From Frischella perrara (GTDB lineage: Bacteria > Pseudomonadota > Gammaproteobacteria > Enterobacterales > Orbaceae), in NCBI RefSeq assembly GCF_000807275.1, contig NZ_CP009056.1:1055192-1119191 (forward strand): 64,000 bases of DNA, read 5' to 3'. Shown piece after piece: positions 43,865-53,617 of this stretch. Made by a program: the position numbers and the translations under genes. The first letter of the stretch is position 1. Each line of letters opens with the position of its first letter. Under the pieces are notes generated by a model that saw nothing but the letters and a program-made list of their open reading frames with translations, ran no database searches and had not been told where the DNA came from.

Positions 43865-44443
43865 ATGTTGCATATCATTGTAGCTATTACCGGTGCAACA
43901 GGTGCACCGTTGGCCGTTAAAGTAATACAACAATTAAAGGAACTGAATGTCAATGTTCATTTAGTTGTATCTAAATGGGGAAAGGTGACTATTAACCATG
44001 AATGTGATATCAGTTATCAGCAATTATGCGATATGGTTGATGTTGTCTATTCCAATCATGATCAAGGGGCAACTATTTCTAGTGGATCGTTTAAAACAGA
44101 TGGTATGATTATTGTGCCATGTAGCATGAAAACATTAGCAGCAATACGTTGTGGGTTTGCCGATAATTTAATTAGTCGCGCAGCTGATGTGATTTTAAAA
44201 GAGCGTCGTAAATTGGTAATTGTTCCACGGGAAACACCATTAAGTACTATCCATCTTGACAATTTGCATTATTTATCACAATTAGGTGTTACGATCGTTC
44301 CACCCAATCCAGCATTTTATCATCAACCTAAAACCATTGATGATATATTAACTCATATTTCCGTACGAATTTTAGATCAATTTAATTTAACGCATCCCGC
44401 TGCTAAAATTTGGCAAGGATTAAATGCTACAGATAATAAATAA
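43865..44443 (+). CDS. UbiX-family flavin prenyltransferase (Pad1/EcdB-like)
   Basis: 192 residues from the ATG at 43865 (GTGAGGG upstream; a GTG at 43853 is in frame). It has the UbiX core GATGAPLAV, SSGSFKTDGMIIVPCSMKTLA, RAADVILKERRKLVIVPRETPLS and the C-terminal PPNPAFYHQPKTIDDI. The SKWGK and HPAAKIWQGL features fit the Pad1/EcdB/VdcB branch, which makes prenylated FMN for hydroxyarylic acid decarboxylases. The UbiD-like decarboxylase partner is not adjacent. Together with the exported tannase-like esterase it hints at phenolic acid metabolism; that is inference. Confidence 0.85.
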   Translation: MLHIIVAITGATGAPLAVKVIQQLKELNVNVHLVVSKWGKVTINHECDISYQQLCDMVDVVYSNHDQGATISSGSFKTDGMIIVPCSMKTLAAIRCGFADNLISRAADVILKERRKLVIVPRETPLSTIHLDNLHYLSQLGVTIVPPNPAFYHQPKTIDDILTHISVRILDQFNLTHPAAKIWQGLNATDNK

Positions 44444-44590
44444 TCATAATTAAAAATGATGATTATGAGTACATATGGCTATCAGTAAACCGTGATAAAC
44501 CCACCAATCTAGCGGATGATGAATTTTATTGAGTTATCCGTGTATTCCTTCTACAATGCCAATTATATTTAATTAAATAAGAGAATATTG

Positions 44591-45886
44591 ATGGCTGATT
44601 CTAATAATGCAATTACACTTCAACCGGTGAAAGTATTTTCCGGTACGATTAATCTACCGGGTTCCAAAAGCGTATCTAATCGGGCTTTATTACTCGCTGC
44701 CTTATCCGAAGGCGAAACTCGATTAACAAATTTATTAGACAGTGATGATGTGCGTTATATGCTTGATGCACTTACTGCTTTAGGCGTTCATTATCAATTG
44801 TCTGATGATAGAACGATTTGCGATATCACTGGTGTAGCCGGAGCTTTAAATGTAGATAAACCTTTAGAACTTTATCTGGGTAATGCAGGTACAGCAATGC
44901 GTCCACTGGCTGCTGCCTTATGTTTAGGTAATAATAATATTATTTTAACGGGCGAACCAAGAATGAAAGAACGCCCAATTAAGCATTTAGTTGATGCGTT
45001 ACGTCAGGGTGGGGCAAAGATTGAGTATTTAGAAAATGAAGGTTATCCACCCTTACATCTTCATGGCGGATTTAGTGGTGGATCGATTCAAGTTGATGGT
45101 TCCGTATCAAGTCAGTTTTTAACAGCACTATTAATGGCTTCACCATTAGCACCAAAAGATACTGAAATCACCATTATTGGCGATTTAGTATCTAAACCTT
45201 ATATAGATATTACGATTAACATGATGGCTACTTTTGGCGTTAAAGTTGACAATCTTAATTATCAAAAGTTTGTCATTAAAGGCGGTCAAAGTTACAAATC
45301 TCCAAAAAATTATCTTGTCGAGGGTGATGCCTCATCTGCCTCATATTTCTTAGCCGCTGCTGCTATAAAAGGCGGTACTGTTCGTGTAACTGGAATTGGC
45401 AAAAATAGTCTACAAGGTGATACACAATTTGCTCAAGTACTTGAAAAAATGGGTGCTACCATCACTATGGGAGATGATTACATTGAATGTAGTAAAGGTG
45501 AATTAAAAGGTATTGATATGGACATGAATCATATCCCTGATGCCGCGATGACCATAGCCACAACCGCATTATTTGCCAAAGGTTCGACATCTATTCGTAA
45601 TATTTACAATTGGCGTGTTAAAGAGACCGACCGCTTAGTCGCAATGGCTACAGAATTACGGAAAGTAGGCGCAGAAGTGGAAGAAGGCTATGATTACATC
45701 ACAATCACCCCGCCAGCGCAATTAAAACATGCTGAAATAGACACTTATAATGATCATCGTGTAGCAATGTGTTTTTCATTAGTCTCATTATCTGACACAT
45801 CGGTGACGATATTAGATCCGAAATGCACCGCAAAAACCTTCCCAACCTATTTTGAGCAATTTGCTAGAATGAGTGAAATTAAATAA
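44591..45886 (+). CDS. aroA: 3-phosphoshikimate 1-carboxyvinyltransferase (EPSP synthase)
   Basis: 431 residues from the ATG at 44591 (a TTG just before it is in frame). It carries [17 protein letters not shown] at residue ~22, the [20 protein letters not shown] motif near 90, [10 protein letters not shown], and [20 protein letters not shown] near 340. It condenses shikimate 3-phosphate with PEP in aromatic amino acid synthesis. The [10 protein letters not shown] sequence is the class I type. In E. coli aroA follows serC, but here it is alone. Confidence 0.96.
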   Translation: MADSNNAITLQPVKVFSGTINLPGSKSVSNRALLLAALSEGETRLTNLLDSDDVRYMLDALTALGVHYQLSDDRTICDITGVAGALNVDKPLELYLGNAGTAMRPLAAALCLGNNNIILTGEPRMKERPIKHLVDALRQGGAKIEYLENEGYPPLHLHGGFSGGSIQVDGSVSSQFLTALLMASPLAPKDTEITIIGDLVSKPYIDITINMMATFGVKVDNLNYQKFVIKGGQSYKSPKNYLVEGDASSASYFLAAAAIKGGTVRVTGIGKNSLQGDTQFAQVLEKMGATITMGDDYIECSKGELKGIDMDMNHIPDAAMTIATTALFAKGSTSIRNIYNWRVKETDRLVAMATELRKVGAEVEEGYDYITITPPAQLKHAEIDTYNDHRVAMCFSLVSLSDTSVTILDPKCTAKTFPTYFEQFARMSEIK

Positions 45887-45957
45887 TTATTCTAGGCTGA
45901 CAAATACAACAACGCAGATTGGTAATGCAAACCTTTCTGCGTTTCATAGTGGTGCTC

Positions 45958-47115
45958 TTACTTACAAAACCGCGTAATAATCTTTTGTAATGTTTCTATG
46001 GTCGGTTTCAAAAATTCAGTAGAAACAAATTCATCGGGTTGATGAGCTTGTTCAATGGAACCAGGACCTAATACAATGGTTGGTGCAATTTGATTTAAAA
46101 AAGGTGCTTCGGTACTGTAATTGACGGTTTGTGCTTTCTGATTAACAAGTTTTTCCACTTCCATTAAAGCCGGATTGTCATGTTGGCATTCATAACCTGC
46201 TATGGGATCAACCTCATAATCAACTTTCAAACGACCCGGATAACGATCCATAATCGGTTTTAATGTTTGGCAGAGTAGATCATATAAAGACTGAATATCC
46301 ATCTCTGGTAAGGCGCGAATATCCATAATTAATTCACAGCAACCACAAATACGATTAGCTGCATCACCACCTCTAATTATTCCTAAATTCATTGTTGGGT
46401 AAGGTACAGCAAAACTAGTATTATGGTATTCATCTTTTAACTTTTGTTTTAACTCCAATAATTTTCCAATAACTAAATGCATCACTTCAATGGCATTTAT
46501 TCCTTTTTCTGGATCACTGGAATGACCTGATTTTCCTGTTATGCGGATAATGTTTGAAACAAAACCCTTATGAGCACGAATAGGAATTAAAGATGTAGGT
46601 TCACCAATTATCGTGCAATCGGGTTGCAATTGAGCGTGTTGGGCAAAGTAAGCTGCACCCGCCATCGTGATTTCTTCATCAGCTGTGGCTAAGATATGTA
46701 ATGGTTTAGTCAATGATTTAAGATCAATACCACGTAAGGATTCCAAAATGAAGGCAAAAAAACCTTTCATATCTGCAGTTCCTAATCCATACCATTTGTT
46801 GTCTAATTCGGTTACTTTAAAAGGATCTTTCGTCCATAATCCCTCATCAAAAGGTACTGTATCAGTATGACCACTTAATAGTAATCCTCCTTGAGTAAGA
46901 TTATCATTGTTACTATATGTAGCCAATAAGTTATATTTATCTCGCGTATTAGGAACTGAGGTAATTGTAGTTTTAAAACCTAAGTCATTAAACCAGTTAG
47001 CCAGTTTTTCAATTACCACTTTATTTGTACAATCTAATTTTCCATCAGTCACACTGCTAATGGTCGGGATAGTAATGAGCTCGTTATAAATTTGGATAAA
47101 AGAGGGTAGTTTCAT
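45958..47115 (-). CDS. argE: Acetylornithine deacetylase ArgE
   Basis: About 385 residues from the ATG at 47115, chosen because MKLPSFIQIYNELI aligns with E. coli ArgE; an upstream ATG at 47154 is in frame. It is a zinc M20-type hydrolase: SGHTDTVPFDEGLWTKDPF near residue 77, GLGTADMKGFFAFIL, ATADEEITMAGA, and NRICGCCELIMDIR. It releases acetate from N-acetylornithine in arginine synthesis. A TGAAT...AAATG-like half-palindrome near 47165-47180 could be a weak ARG box. The argCBH genes are not in the window. Confidence 0.93.
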   Translation of the reverse strand: MKLPSFIQIYNELITIPTISSVTDGKLDCTNKVVIEKLANWFNDLGFKTTITSVPNTRDKYNLLATYSNNDNLTQGGLLLSGHTDTVPFDEGLWTKDPFKVTELDNKWYGLGTADMKGFFAFILESLRGIDLKSLTKPLHILATADEEITMAGAAYFAQHAQLQPDCTIIGEPTSLIPIRAHKGFVSNIIRITGKSGHSSDPEKGINAIEVMHLVIGKLLELKQKLKDEYHNTSFAVPYPTMNLGIIRGGDAANRICGCCELIMDIRALPEMDIQSLYDLLCQTLKPIMDRYPGRLKVDYEVDPIAGYECQHDNPALMEVEKLVNQKAQTVNYSTEAPFLNQIAPTIVLGPGSIEQAHQPDEFVSTEFLKPTIETLQKIITRFCK

Positions 47116-47528
47116 AGTTGCATTTTTATTGTTAATCAATAGAGGGAATATCATACATTAAAAACATTTATCATTCATTAGATGATAATTATTTCCATTT
47201 CCCTAATATTGTTAGCAATAAATCAATATAATGATATTAATGAACAATTATCTTACCATTTTGATTATTATTCTTAATATAGACTTTATCTTAATAAAGC
47301 TTACAAAATCTCATTAATGCTATTCTGTTATTGAATTGAAATATTTGATGAAAAGACAGGTGATCAAAACCAATGTTATTAGGATTAAAATCATGGCAAG
47401 AGGTTTATTAATTAAAAATAAGTCATTTTGATCATTTTATTCTTGCATATTTTGATCAGAACAGAGGGATGTATAAAATTTGATTCCTAACAGCCTGAGA
47501 TGTCAGGAATCTTTTATGTTATTGAAAA
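47116..47528. other. Intergenic region upstream of argE and after the DUF4156 gene
   Basis: It contains the argE promoter region and the terminator at 47482-47511. No other gene is seen. Confidence 0.4.
47482..47511 (-). terminator. Terminator after the DUF4156 lipoprotein gene
   Basis: GATTCCT (47482-47488) pairs with AGGAATC (47505-47511), with an alternative inner stem CCTGA/TCAGG. It lies just after the minus-strand stop codon at 47529. An AAAATTTG tract on the plus strand gives the T-rich tail on the minus strand. Confidence 0.65.
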
Positions 47529-47894
47529 TCATTTAGCAGGGCATTTATATACATCACCAGACATAACTGCATCTAATGGTGCAATTTCTGAGACATATTT
47601 CATACTGCTATCTTGAGCCTGATATATTGTATTACCACCTAAGGCTGCTGCTTTATTTAAAAGATCAGCAGCAGCATCTTTCATTAGTTCACTATGTGTT
47701 TTGTTGCCAGAGAAGAATGTATTCCGACGACCTTCTACACTTCCAAGAAATTGGCAATTATCAGCTGGTTTGGTATCAATGAAATGTACATTTTGTGCAG
47801 CAGGAGTCAATTGGTAATTTGAACTACAACCATCAAGTAATAATACAGCCCCTGAAGCGAAAGCGACAGCTAACAGCGTTTTTTTTAAAGACAT
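47529..47894 (-). CDS. DUF4156 lipoprotein
   Basis: 121 residues. A signal peptide ends in the lipobox LLDGC, so it is a membrane-anchored periplasmic or outer-membrane protein. The mature part has QFLGSVEGRRNTFFSGNKTH and AADLLNKAAALGGNTIYQAQ, matching DUF4156 (also found in E. coli YidA-unrelated YiiX-type small lipoproteins of unknown role). Monocistronic with a terminator. AAGGAAAA precedes the start on the minus strand. Confidence 0.85.
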   Translation of the reverse strand: MSLKKTLLAVAFASGAVLLLDGCSSNYQLTPAAQNVHFIDTKPADNCQFLGSVEGRRNTFFSGNKTHSELMKDAAADLLNKAAALGGNTIYQAQDSSMKYVSEIAPLDAVMSGDVYKCPAK

Positions 47895-48085
47895 ATTGTT
47901 TTCCTTTTAAAGATCAGCAAAATTAACAGCATTTAGTAGATTATTGTATCAATTTAAATTATGAAAAAAAGATTAATTGCTCAACATTCAATTATAAAGT
48001 AAACAACTTTGTCAGTTTAGTAGAATAAATAATCAAACTATCACCTTTTTGTAAATAATGACTAGCAAAATAAATTTAACTCCAT

Positions 48086-48091
48086 TATAAT
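48086..48091 (+). promoter_or_regulatory. Likely -10 element of the tRNA-Ile promoter
   Basis: TATAAT lies 33 nt before the tRNA and is followed by a GC-containing discriminator (CGCAACCC). A good -35 match is not evident at the 16-18-bp spacing, so only the -10 is called. Confidence 0.5.
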
Positions 48092-48123
48092 CGCAACCCA
48101 TCAACAGAGATGTTCACACCTAA

Positions 48124-48200
48124 GGCCCCTTAGCTCAGTTGGTCAGAGCAGTCGACTCATAATCGATTGGTCACTGGTTCAAGTCCAGTAGGGGCCACCA
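48124..48200 (+). tRNA. ileX: tRNA-Ile(CAU), ileX type, CCA encoded
   Basis: 77 nt. The acceptor GGCCCCT pairs with AGGGGCC, and the encoded CCA ends at 48200. The D arm is TAGCTCAGTTGGTCAGAGCA, the anticodon loop CTCATAA has CAT, and the T arm is CTGGTTCAAGTCCAG. The sequence is almost the same as E. coli ileX, whose C34 is converted to lysidine by TilS to read AUA. The 3' end is a plausible island attachment site, because parA of an ICE-type element follows 68 nt later. Confidence 0.95.
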
Positions 48201-48268
48201 CTCATGTTTTATGATTTAACTCAAATAAAATTAATAAGTAATGTTTAATTTTACCGAGGGTTAATATC

Positions 48269-49168
48269 ATGGAAAAACTAGCAGACATTATTACAATAGC
48301 AGATACCAAAGGTGGTACAACTAAATCTACTGTAGCGGTTCATATTGCAGCATTTTGTGCTCAATCAGGATTAAAAACACTATTAATTGATTTTGATTTA
48401 GAACAACCGACCTCTTGTTCTTATTTCCCGTTCGAAAATGAAGCACCTTGCGGTGTATATGAATTTATTGTTTTGCATGAGAGCAATCTTGATAAATTGA
48501 TCTCAACAACAAAAATATCCAATCTATATGCTATGTCATCAAATAGTGTAAGACAAGAAATTATATCCAATTTAAAATCTTCGGCAGATAGCATTATACG
48601 TTTAAAATCATGTCTGAAATTAATACAATTTGAATATGATGTTATTATTATTGATACAGTCGGAACTATTGATCCAACTGTATCAATGGCTGTTTTAGCT
48701 GCTGATATAGTTCTTTCCCCACTTGATCCATCAATGCCAAGTGTAAAAGAATATTTGCGAGGTACTGTCAATAATTTATTCAAAAGTTTAATTCCTTTTA
48801 AAGATTACGGCTTAAGATTGCCCTCTATTTTTACTTTTTTCAATCGTGTTGAAGAGAGTAATGATTGCAAAAGGATTATGGAACTATTTAAACACAGTAT
48901 TACTAAATTATCCGATGTTACTTCACTCTATAATCTTACAATTCTAAATAAACACATAAAAAAACAGAATAGTTATAGAGTTGCAGCATCACTTGGTATC
49001 CCTTCATTTCAAAGCTATTCTGAAAATGATAAAACAGCAGTACATCCATATAAGATAACTAAGCAACAAGCACAAGCTGTAATAGAAGATATCCATTACC
49101 TCTGTACTAATATTTTGCCTAGTTTTAAGGCTAATTTCGATGCATTTGTTTTAAGCAAAATAGCTTAA
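48269..49168 (+). CDS. ParA-family ATPase of an integrative element
   Basis: 299 residues. The deviant Walker A is ADTKGGTTKST at residues ~11-20, Walker A' LLIDFDLEQPTS near 40, and Walker B VIIIDTVGTIDPTVSMAVL near 128. The C-terminal half has NRVEESNDCKR. Proteins of this kind (soj/ParA) open the conserved left module of ICEHin1056/PFGI-1-type elements, where they stand next to dnaB and parB, exactly as here. GAGGG is 8 nt upstream of the ATG. It is intact although the next two genes are broken. Confidence 0.85.
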   Translation: MEKLADIITIADTKGGTTKSTVAVHIAAFCAQSGLKTLLIDFDLEQPTSCSYFPFENEAPCGVYEFIVLHESNLDKLISTTKISNLYAMSSNSVRQEIISNLKSSADSIIRLKSCLKLIQFEYDVIIIDTVGTIDPTVSMAVLAADIVLSPLDPSMPSVKEYLRGTVNNLFKSLIPFKDYGLRLPSIFTFFNRVEESNDCKRIMELFKHSITKLSDVTSLYNLTILNKHIKKQNSYRVAASLGIPSFQSYSENDKTAVHPYKITKQQAQAVIEDIHYLCTNILPSFKANFDAFVLSKIA

Positions 49169-49205
49169 TTATATTCTACTATTTTGTATCGTAAGGAGTG
49201 TATCG

Positions 49206-50563
49206 ATGTCTAAATCTATTCACAGCACTGAAGTTGAACAAGCAATAATTGGGTCAATATTAATTAATAATGAACTCATTGATAATACAGTTGATTTAAC
49301 TGATGATGATTTCTATTTGACGCAACATAAGATTATATTTAGTGCTATTTTAAACCTAGTTAACAATTCTAAAAATGCTGACATAATTACAGTATTAGAA
49401 GCATTAACAGATGCACAATTAAAGAGTTGCGGAGGAATAGCTTATATTGCTGAACTTACTAAAATACCAAGTACACTTAATTTTCAGCATTATTTTTCAA
49501 TATTACGTAATTATACCAAAGCACGCAAAATCAACACGATTATTAACTATTCACTCAAAGAGCTATCAAATCTGGTTTTTATTGATGTGAATAGTAGTGA
49601 TCAGCTAGACGCAAAAATAGAAACTGATTTATTAAACTTTATAACAAATTTCATGAAAAAATAGATTATCTATTCCTGAATTAATCGATAATTTTATTGT
49701 TTTTTGGAAGAAGAGAAATCACCATTCATATCTACAGGATTTATAGATTTAGATAATAAAATTGGAGGTTTAGAATCAGAAGGAATAACTGTAGTTGGTG
49801 CTTGTCCGGCAATGGGAAAAACTGCGTGGCTAATGTCACTTATAAGATATTACATTCAAGAAAAAACTAATCAACAAAATCAAAAAATTAAACCCATTTT
49901 TATTTTTAGCTTAGAAATGGATGCGCAGTCACTAATGATGCGCATTATATCCATTTTATTTGACGTCTCATTCATTGATATTAAGAACAAATACATTGAT
50001 GAAAATGATTACAGTAAGATCACAAATGCAGTAAATTTATTAATAAGATTTAAATGTGCCAATAACCAAAACGCACTCATTATTGATGATGCTCATTTTA
50101 CACCTGCAATATTGAGACGAAAACTACAACGTTAAATTCGTTTATACGGTTCACCTGAATTTGTTGCTATTGATTATATACAACTAATGACTTTAGGCAC
50201 AAATCATTCTGAAAACAGGGCAGTTGAACTCAGCACAATAAGCAGAGAGCTCAAAATACAAGCTAAAGATTTTTCAATACCATTATTGCTACTGGCACAA
50301 CTTAATCGCTCTCCTGATAACCGAACGGATAAACGTCCAATCATGTCAGATTTTAAAGAATCTGGTGCAATCGAACAAGATGCAACAAATGTGATTTTAC
50401 TCTATCAAGAAGAAATTTGTAACGAGAACTCGGATTCGAAAGGGATAGGTGAATTTATAATTGCTAAAGCCGTAATGCATCTATAGGAAGTGTCAAAGTC
50501 CAATTTAATGGAGCATGTATGCATTATAGTAACTTAGTTAAAGGAAAAATACTAAATAATTGA
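49206..50563 (+). pseudogene. Replicative helicase DnaB homologue, disrupted
   Basis: The N-terminal DnaB domain (49206-49664) reads STEVEQAIIGSILINNELI and GGIAYIAELTKIPST. In-frame stops lie in the linker at 49662, 49677 and 49686. The RecA-like domain continues with GFIDLDNKIGGL and the Walker A GACPAMGKTAW. Another in-frame TAA lies at 50133-50135, after which AIDYIQLMTLG and LLLLAQLNRSPDNR resume. A 1-nt shift near 50469 moves the last part (NASIGSVKVQFNGACM) to another frame. The gene therefore cannot make a normal helicase. It belongs to the ICE module. Confidence 0.85.
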
Positions 50564-51204
50564 AACAAAACAAAAAAACTCATATGATATTTTAACTGAA
50601 AGAATGAATTCCGGATTTCCTGATGGAGAGCAAGACACAAAGAGTATTGGAATTAATGAAATGCCACTAACGATTTCGATCGATGAATTGGATAAAAGTT
50701 TAGTATTGTCTCGTAAAAAACGTAACGCTCTCTATGATGATATTAAGGCATCAATTAGAGAAAAAGGTTTAGATCATGCTCCAGTTATAACAAAAATGCC
50801 TAGTCAAGATGCATATGTGATATTAGATGGAGGTAATACTAGATTACAAATCTTAAAAGAGCTGTATCAAGAAACTGGTGATAAAAAATTTTATTATATA
50901 AATTGTATTTTTAGTCCATGGTAAGGGGGAACTTAAATTCATCGTTGGGCATTTAATTGAAAACGGGCTACGAGATGATTACACATTATTGAAAAATCAA
51001 TTGGTATTTTAAAAGCTAAAAAACGATATATCGTCTGCTGTTGATTTAAAATCCGATCCTGAAATTCAACGAGTAATACAAACTTACTGTGATAGGATTT
51101 GTATTATTAGCTATATTCAGAGCATTGATTCGGCTCGTAACAAGAGGACTGTTTTTATCTCGGAGTTGATTGATTTTAGTGGTATAGAAAAACTATTTAT
51201 TTAA
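50556..51204 (+). pseudogene. ICE-type ParB homologue, disrupted
   Basis: The first part (from the ATG at 50604; the frame is open from 50556) reads MNSGFPDGEQDTKSIGINEM, then ALYDDIKASIREKGLDHAPV and ILDGGNTRLQILKELY. This is the N-terminal ParB domain typical of PFGI-1-type ICE ParB proteins. A stop at 50922 is followed by GELKFIVGHLIENGLRDDYT in the +1 frame, another stop at 51010, and then a further open stretch to 51204. The DNA-binding HTH part is not recognisable. Confidence 0.75.
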
Positions 51205-51253
51205 AAAAATAACAATAAATGGGTAAATTATTCTAAACAAAGAGGATATAAAT

Positions 51254-52294
51254 ATGCCTAATAAAAAATATGAATTAACTAATGATACCAAAGAATTCAA
51301 TGGTATAACCTGCTATAGAATTATTGCGCTCAGAGATATAACAACCAAAAGGGGAATTGTAACAAAAGGGACTATAGGGGGATATGTCCAGAGTGAAAAA
51401 AATCTCTCCCAATCTGGAGAATCTTGGATAGCCGACAATGCTATGGTTATTGGTAATGCTACTGTATTGCGTTCGGCTCTTATCTATGATGATGCTTGTA
51501 TTTCTGATTCGGCTTGTATAACAGGTTCAGCAATAGTCCGAGGTAATGCTTGCGTCAGTGGTGATGCTTATATCACTGATTCGGTTACAGTAAATGAATC
51601 AGCTCATATCACTGACTCGGCTCGTATCAAGGGGTCTGCTTTTATCAGGGATAGGGTTTATATTGGTGGTTCTGCTTACATTACTGATAGTGCTCAAATA
51701 TTTCAAACGGCTCGTATTGAAGGTTCAGCTAGTATCCATGGCTCGGCAGTTATAATGGAGAATGCACTTATCGATGGCGAAGCTATTGTCGGTAGTTCTG
51801 CCTTTGTCAGTGGTAATGTTCATATCACTGATTCGGCTGATATATTTGGTTCTGCCAGTATCATTAATTCAGTTTGTATAGGTGGTTCAGTTAAAATTGG
51901 TGGGACAGCCATTGTTCGTGGTTTAGCTAACATTTCTGGTAAGGTATTTATTCGTGGTGACACGGTGATTGAAGATGATGCTGTTATAACTGAATCAAAA
52001 GACATTATCAATATTTCTCCCTTCATTTTGAAGCACGATAGTTTAACCGTATTTAGATGTAGATCCGATTCCATTAAGGTTTTGTTATGTAGACATGATA
52101 GTCACATGGAGAATGAATTTAGCGGAGCTTTAAACGATTTGAGCAAATATATCGAAAATATAAGGAAAGGGAATGTATTTAATGGAACTTTAGACGAATT
52201 TGAAAAGTATATCGAAGAATTGAATTACTCTCCCAATTATATTGAGAAGTATAGAGCTGCTATTAATTTCATAAAAATAACAATAGATGGGTAA
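51254..52294 (+). CDS. Left-handed beta-helix (hexapeptide repeat) protein, YdcK-like, copy 1
   Basis: 346 residues. The N-terminal ~45 residues (YELTNDTKEFNGITCYRIIA ... GTIGGYVQSEKNLSQSGESW) resemble the head of YdcK-type proteins. Residues ~58-250 are a left-handed beta-helix of imperfect hexapeptides (for example GNACVSGDAYITDSVTV). The last ~80 residues are a helical tail ending NYIEKYRAAINFIKITIDG. GAGG precedes the ATG. Function unknown; such proteins are frequent in prophages and islands. It is followed 27 nt later by a close paralogue. Confidence 0.75.
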   Translation: MPNKKYELTNDTKEFNGITCYRIIALRDITTKRGIVTKGTIGGYVQSEKNLSQSGESWIADNAMVIGNATVLRSALIYDDACISDSACITGSAIVRGNACVSGDAYITDSVTVNESAHITDSARIKGSAFIRDRVYIGGSAYITDSAQIFQTARIEGSASIHGSAVIMENALIDGEAIVGSSAFVSGNVHITDSADIFGSASIINSVCIGGSVKIGGTAIVRGLANISGKVFIRGDTVIEDDAVITESKDIINISPFILKHDSLTVFRCRSDSIKVLLCRHDSHMENEFSGALNDLSKYIENIRKGNVFNGTLDEFEKYIEELNYSPNYIEKYRAAINFIKITIDG

Positions 52295-52321
52295 ATTATT
52301 CTAAACAAAGAGGATATAAAT

Positions 52322-53281
52322 ATGCCTAATAAAAAATATGAATTAACTAATGATACCAAAGAATTCAATGGTATAACCTGCTATAGAATTATTGCGCTCA
52401 GAGATATAACAACCATAAGAGGAATTGTAACAAAAGGGACTATAGGGGGATATGTCCAGAGTGAAAAAAATCTCTCCCAATCTGGAGAATCTTGGATAGC
52501 CGATAATGCTATGGTTGTCGGTAATGCTACTGTTTTGTGTTCGGCTTTTATCTATGGTAAAGCTTGTATTTCTGATTCGGCTTGTATAACAGGTTCAGCA
52601 ATAATCCGAGATAATGCTTGCGTCAGTGGTGATGCTTATATCACTGATTCGGTTACTGTAAATGAATCAGCTCATATCACTGACTCGGCTCGTATCGAGG
52701 GTGCTGTTTATATCAAGCAGTATGCTCATGTAGGAGGTAATGCTTGCATAAGACATAACGCTCGTATCTTTAATTCGGCTCGTATCGAAGGTTCAGCTTG
52801 GGTCGAAGGCTCGGCAGTTATAAAGGGGAATGCACTTATTGATGGCAATGCTCGTGTATGTGATTCAACTATTATATCTTGCAATACTCATATCACTGAT
52901 TCGGCTATTATAGCCGGTTCTGCCGGTATCATTAATTCAGCTTGTATTTGTGGTTCAGTTACTATTGGTGGAACAGCCATTATTAGTGGGACAGCCATTA
53001 TTGGTGGTTCAGCTAATATTTCTGGTGAGGAAAGGATTCGTGGTGACATGAAGATTAAAGATAATACTGTTATAACTATTTCTCCCTTCATTTTTGACTA
53101 CGATTATTTAACCGTATTTAGGGACAGCTCCGAATCAATTAAATTTTCGTTGATAACGGATCAATTTGAAGGGACTGTAGACGAATTTGAAAAGTATATC
53201 GAAGAATTGAATTACGCTCCCAATTATATTGAGCAGTATAGAGCTGCTATTAATTTCATAAAAATAACAATAGATGGGTAA
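52322..53281 (+). CDS. Left-handed beta-helix (hexapeptide repeat) protein, YdcK-like, copy 2
   Basis: 319 residues; the first ~115 residues are nearly the same as copy 1, the middle repeats differ in number and order, and the last ~25 residues are almost identical again. The 5' flank AATTATTCTAAACAAAGAGG is repeated exactly before copies 1, 2 and 3. The layout points to tandem duplication followed by repeat shuffling. Confidence 0.75.
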   Translation: MPNKKYELTNDTKEFNGITCYRIIALRDITTIRGIVTKGTIGGYVQSEKNLSQSGESWIADNAMVVGNATVLCSAFIYGKACISDSACITGSAIIRDNACVSGDAYITDSVTVNESAHITDSARIEGAVYIKQYAHVGGNACIRHNARIFNSARIEGSAWVEGSAVIKGNALIDGNARVCDSTIISCNTHITDSAIIAGSAGIINSACICGSVTIGGTAIISGTAIIGGSANISGEERIRGDMKIKDNTVITISPFIFDYDYLTVFRDSSESIKFSLITDQFEGTVDEFEKYIEELNYAPNYIEQYRAAINFIKITIDG

Positions 53282-53308
53282 ATTATTCTAAACAAAGAGG
53301 ATATAAAT

Positions 53309-53398
53309 ATGCCTAATAAAAAATATGAATTAACTAATGACAACAAAGAATTCAATGGTATAACCTGTTATAGAATTGTTCAATATCTATCATTTTAA
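53309..53398 (+). pseudogene. Truncated third copy of the hexapeptide-repeat gene
   Basis: It begins with the same flank and start (MPNKKYELTNDNKEFNGITC) and then breaks off after 29 codons (YRIVQYLSF then TAA). The remaining DNA to 53595 holds no further repeat-protein sequence. Confidence 0.85.
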
Positions 53399-53595
53399 GA
53401 ATAATCGAAGTGATAATTAATGAGTCCTGCATTTAAATGAACATATTTATTCACTATATCTAACGTCATTACCAATTATTATTACATATTCCAATATAAA
53501 GCTAATACGTATACTATTTAATCAGTATAGTATAATTTAGTTAAATAAATTGTTAGTAGAGAAAACAGAGTGGTTTCAAAATTTTTGATATGATA

Positions 53596-53615
53596 AAACC
53601 GCCGAAGCGGTTTAT
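53596..53615 (-). terminator. UUCG-loop terminator after the ImmA/IrrE gene
   Basis: On the minus strand AAACCGC-TTCG-GCGGTTTT follows 2 nt after the stop codon at 53618. It has the same core as 16538-16557 and 55978-56000. Confidence 0.85.
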
Positions 53616-53617
53616 GA

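Noticed and set aside
47164..47185. ARG box upstream of argE
   Set aside because: Only one half-site is convincing (TGAAT); the second half matches poorly, so it is not listed as a feature.
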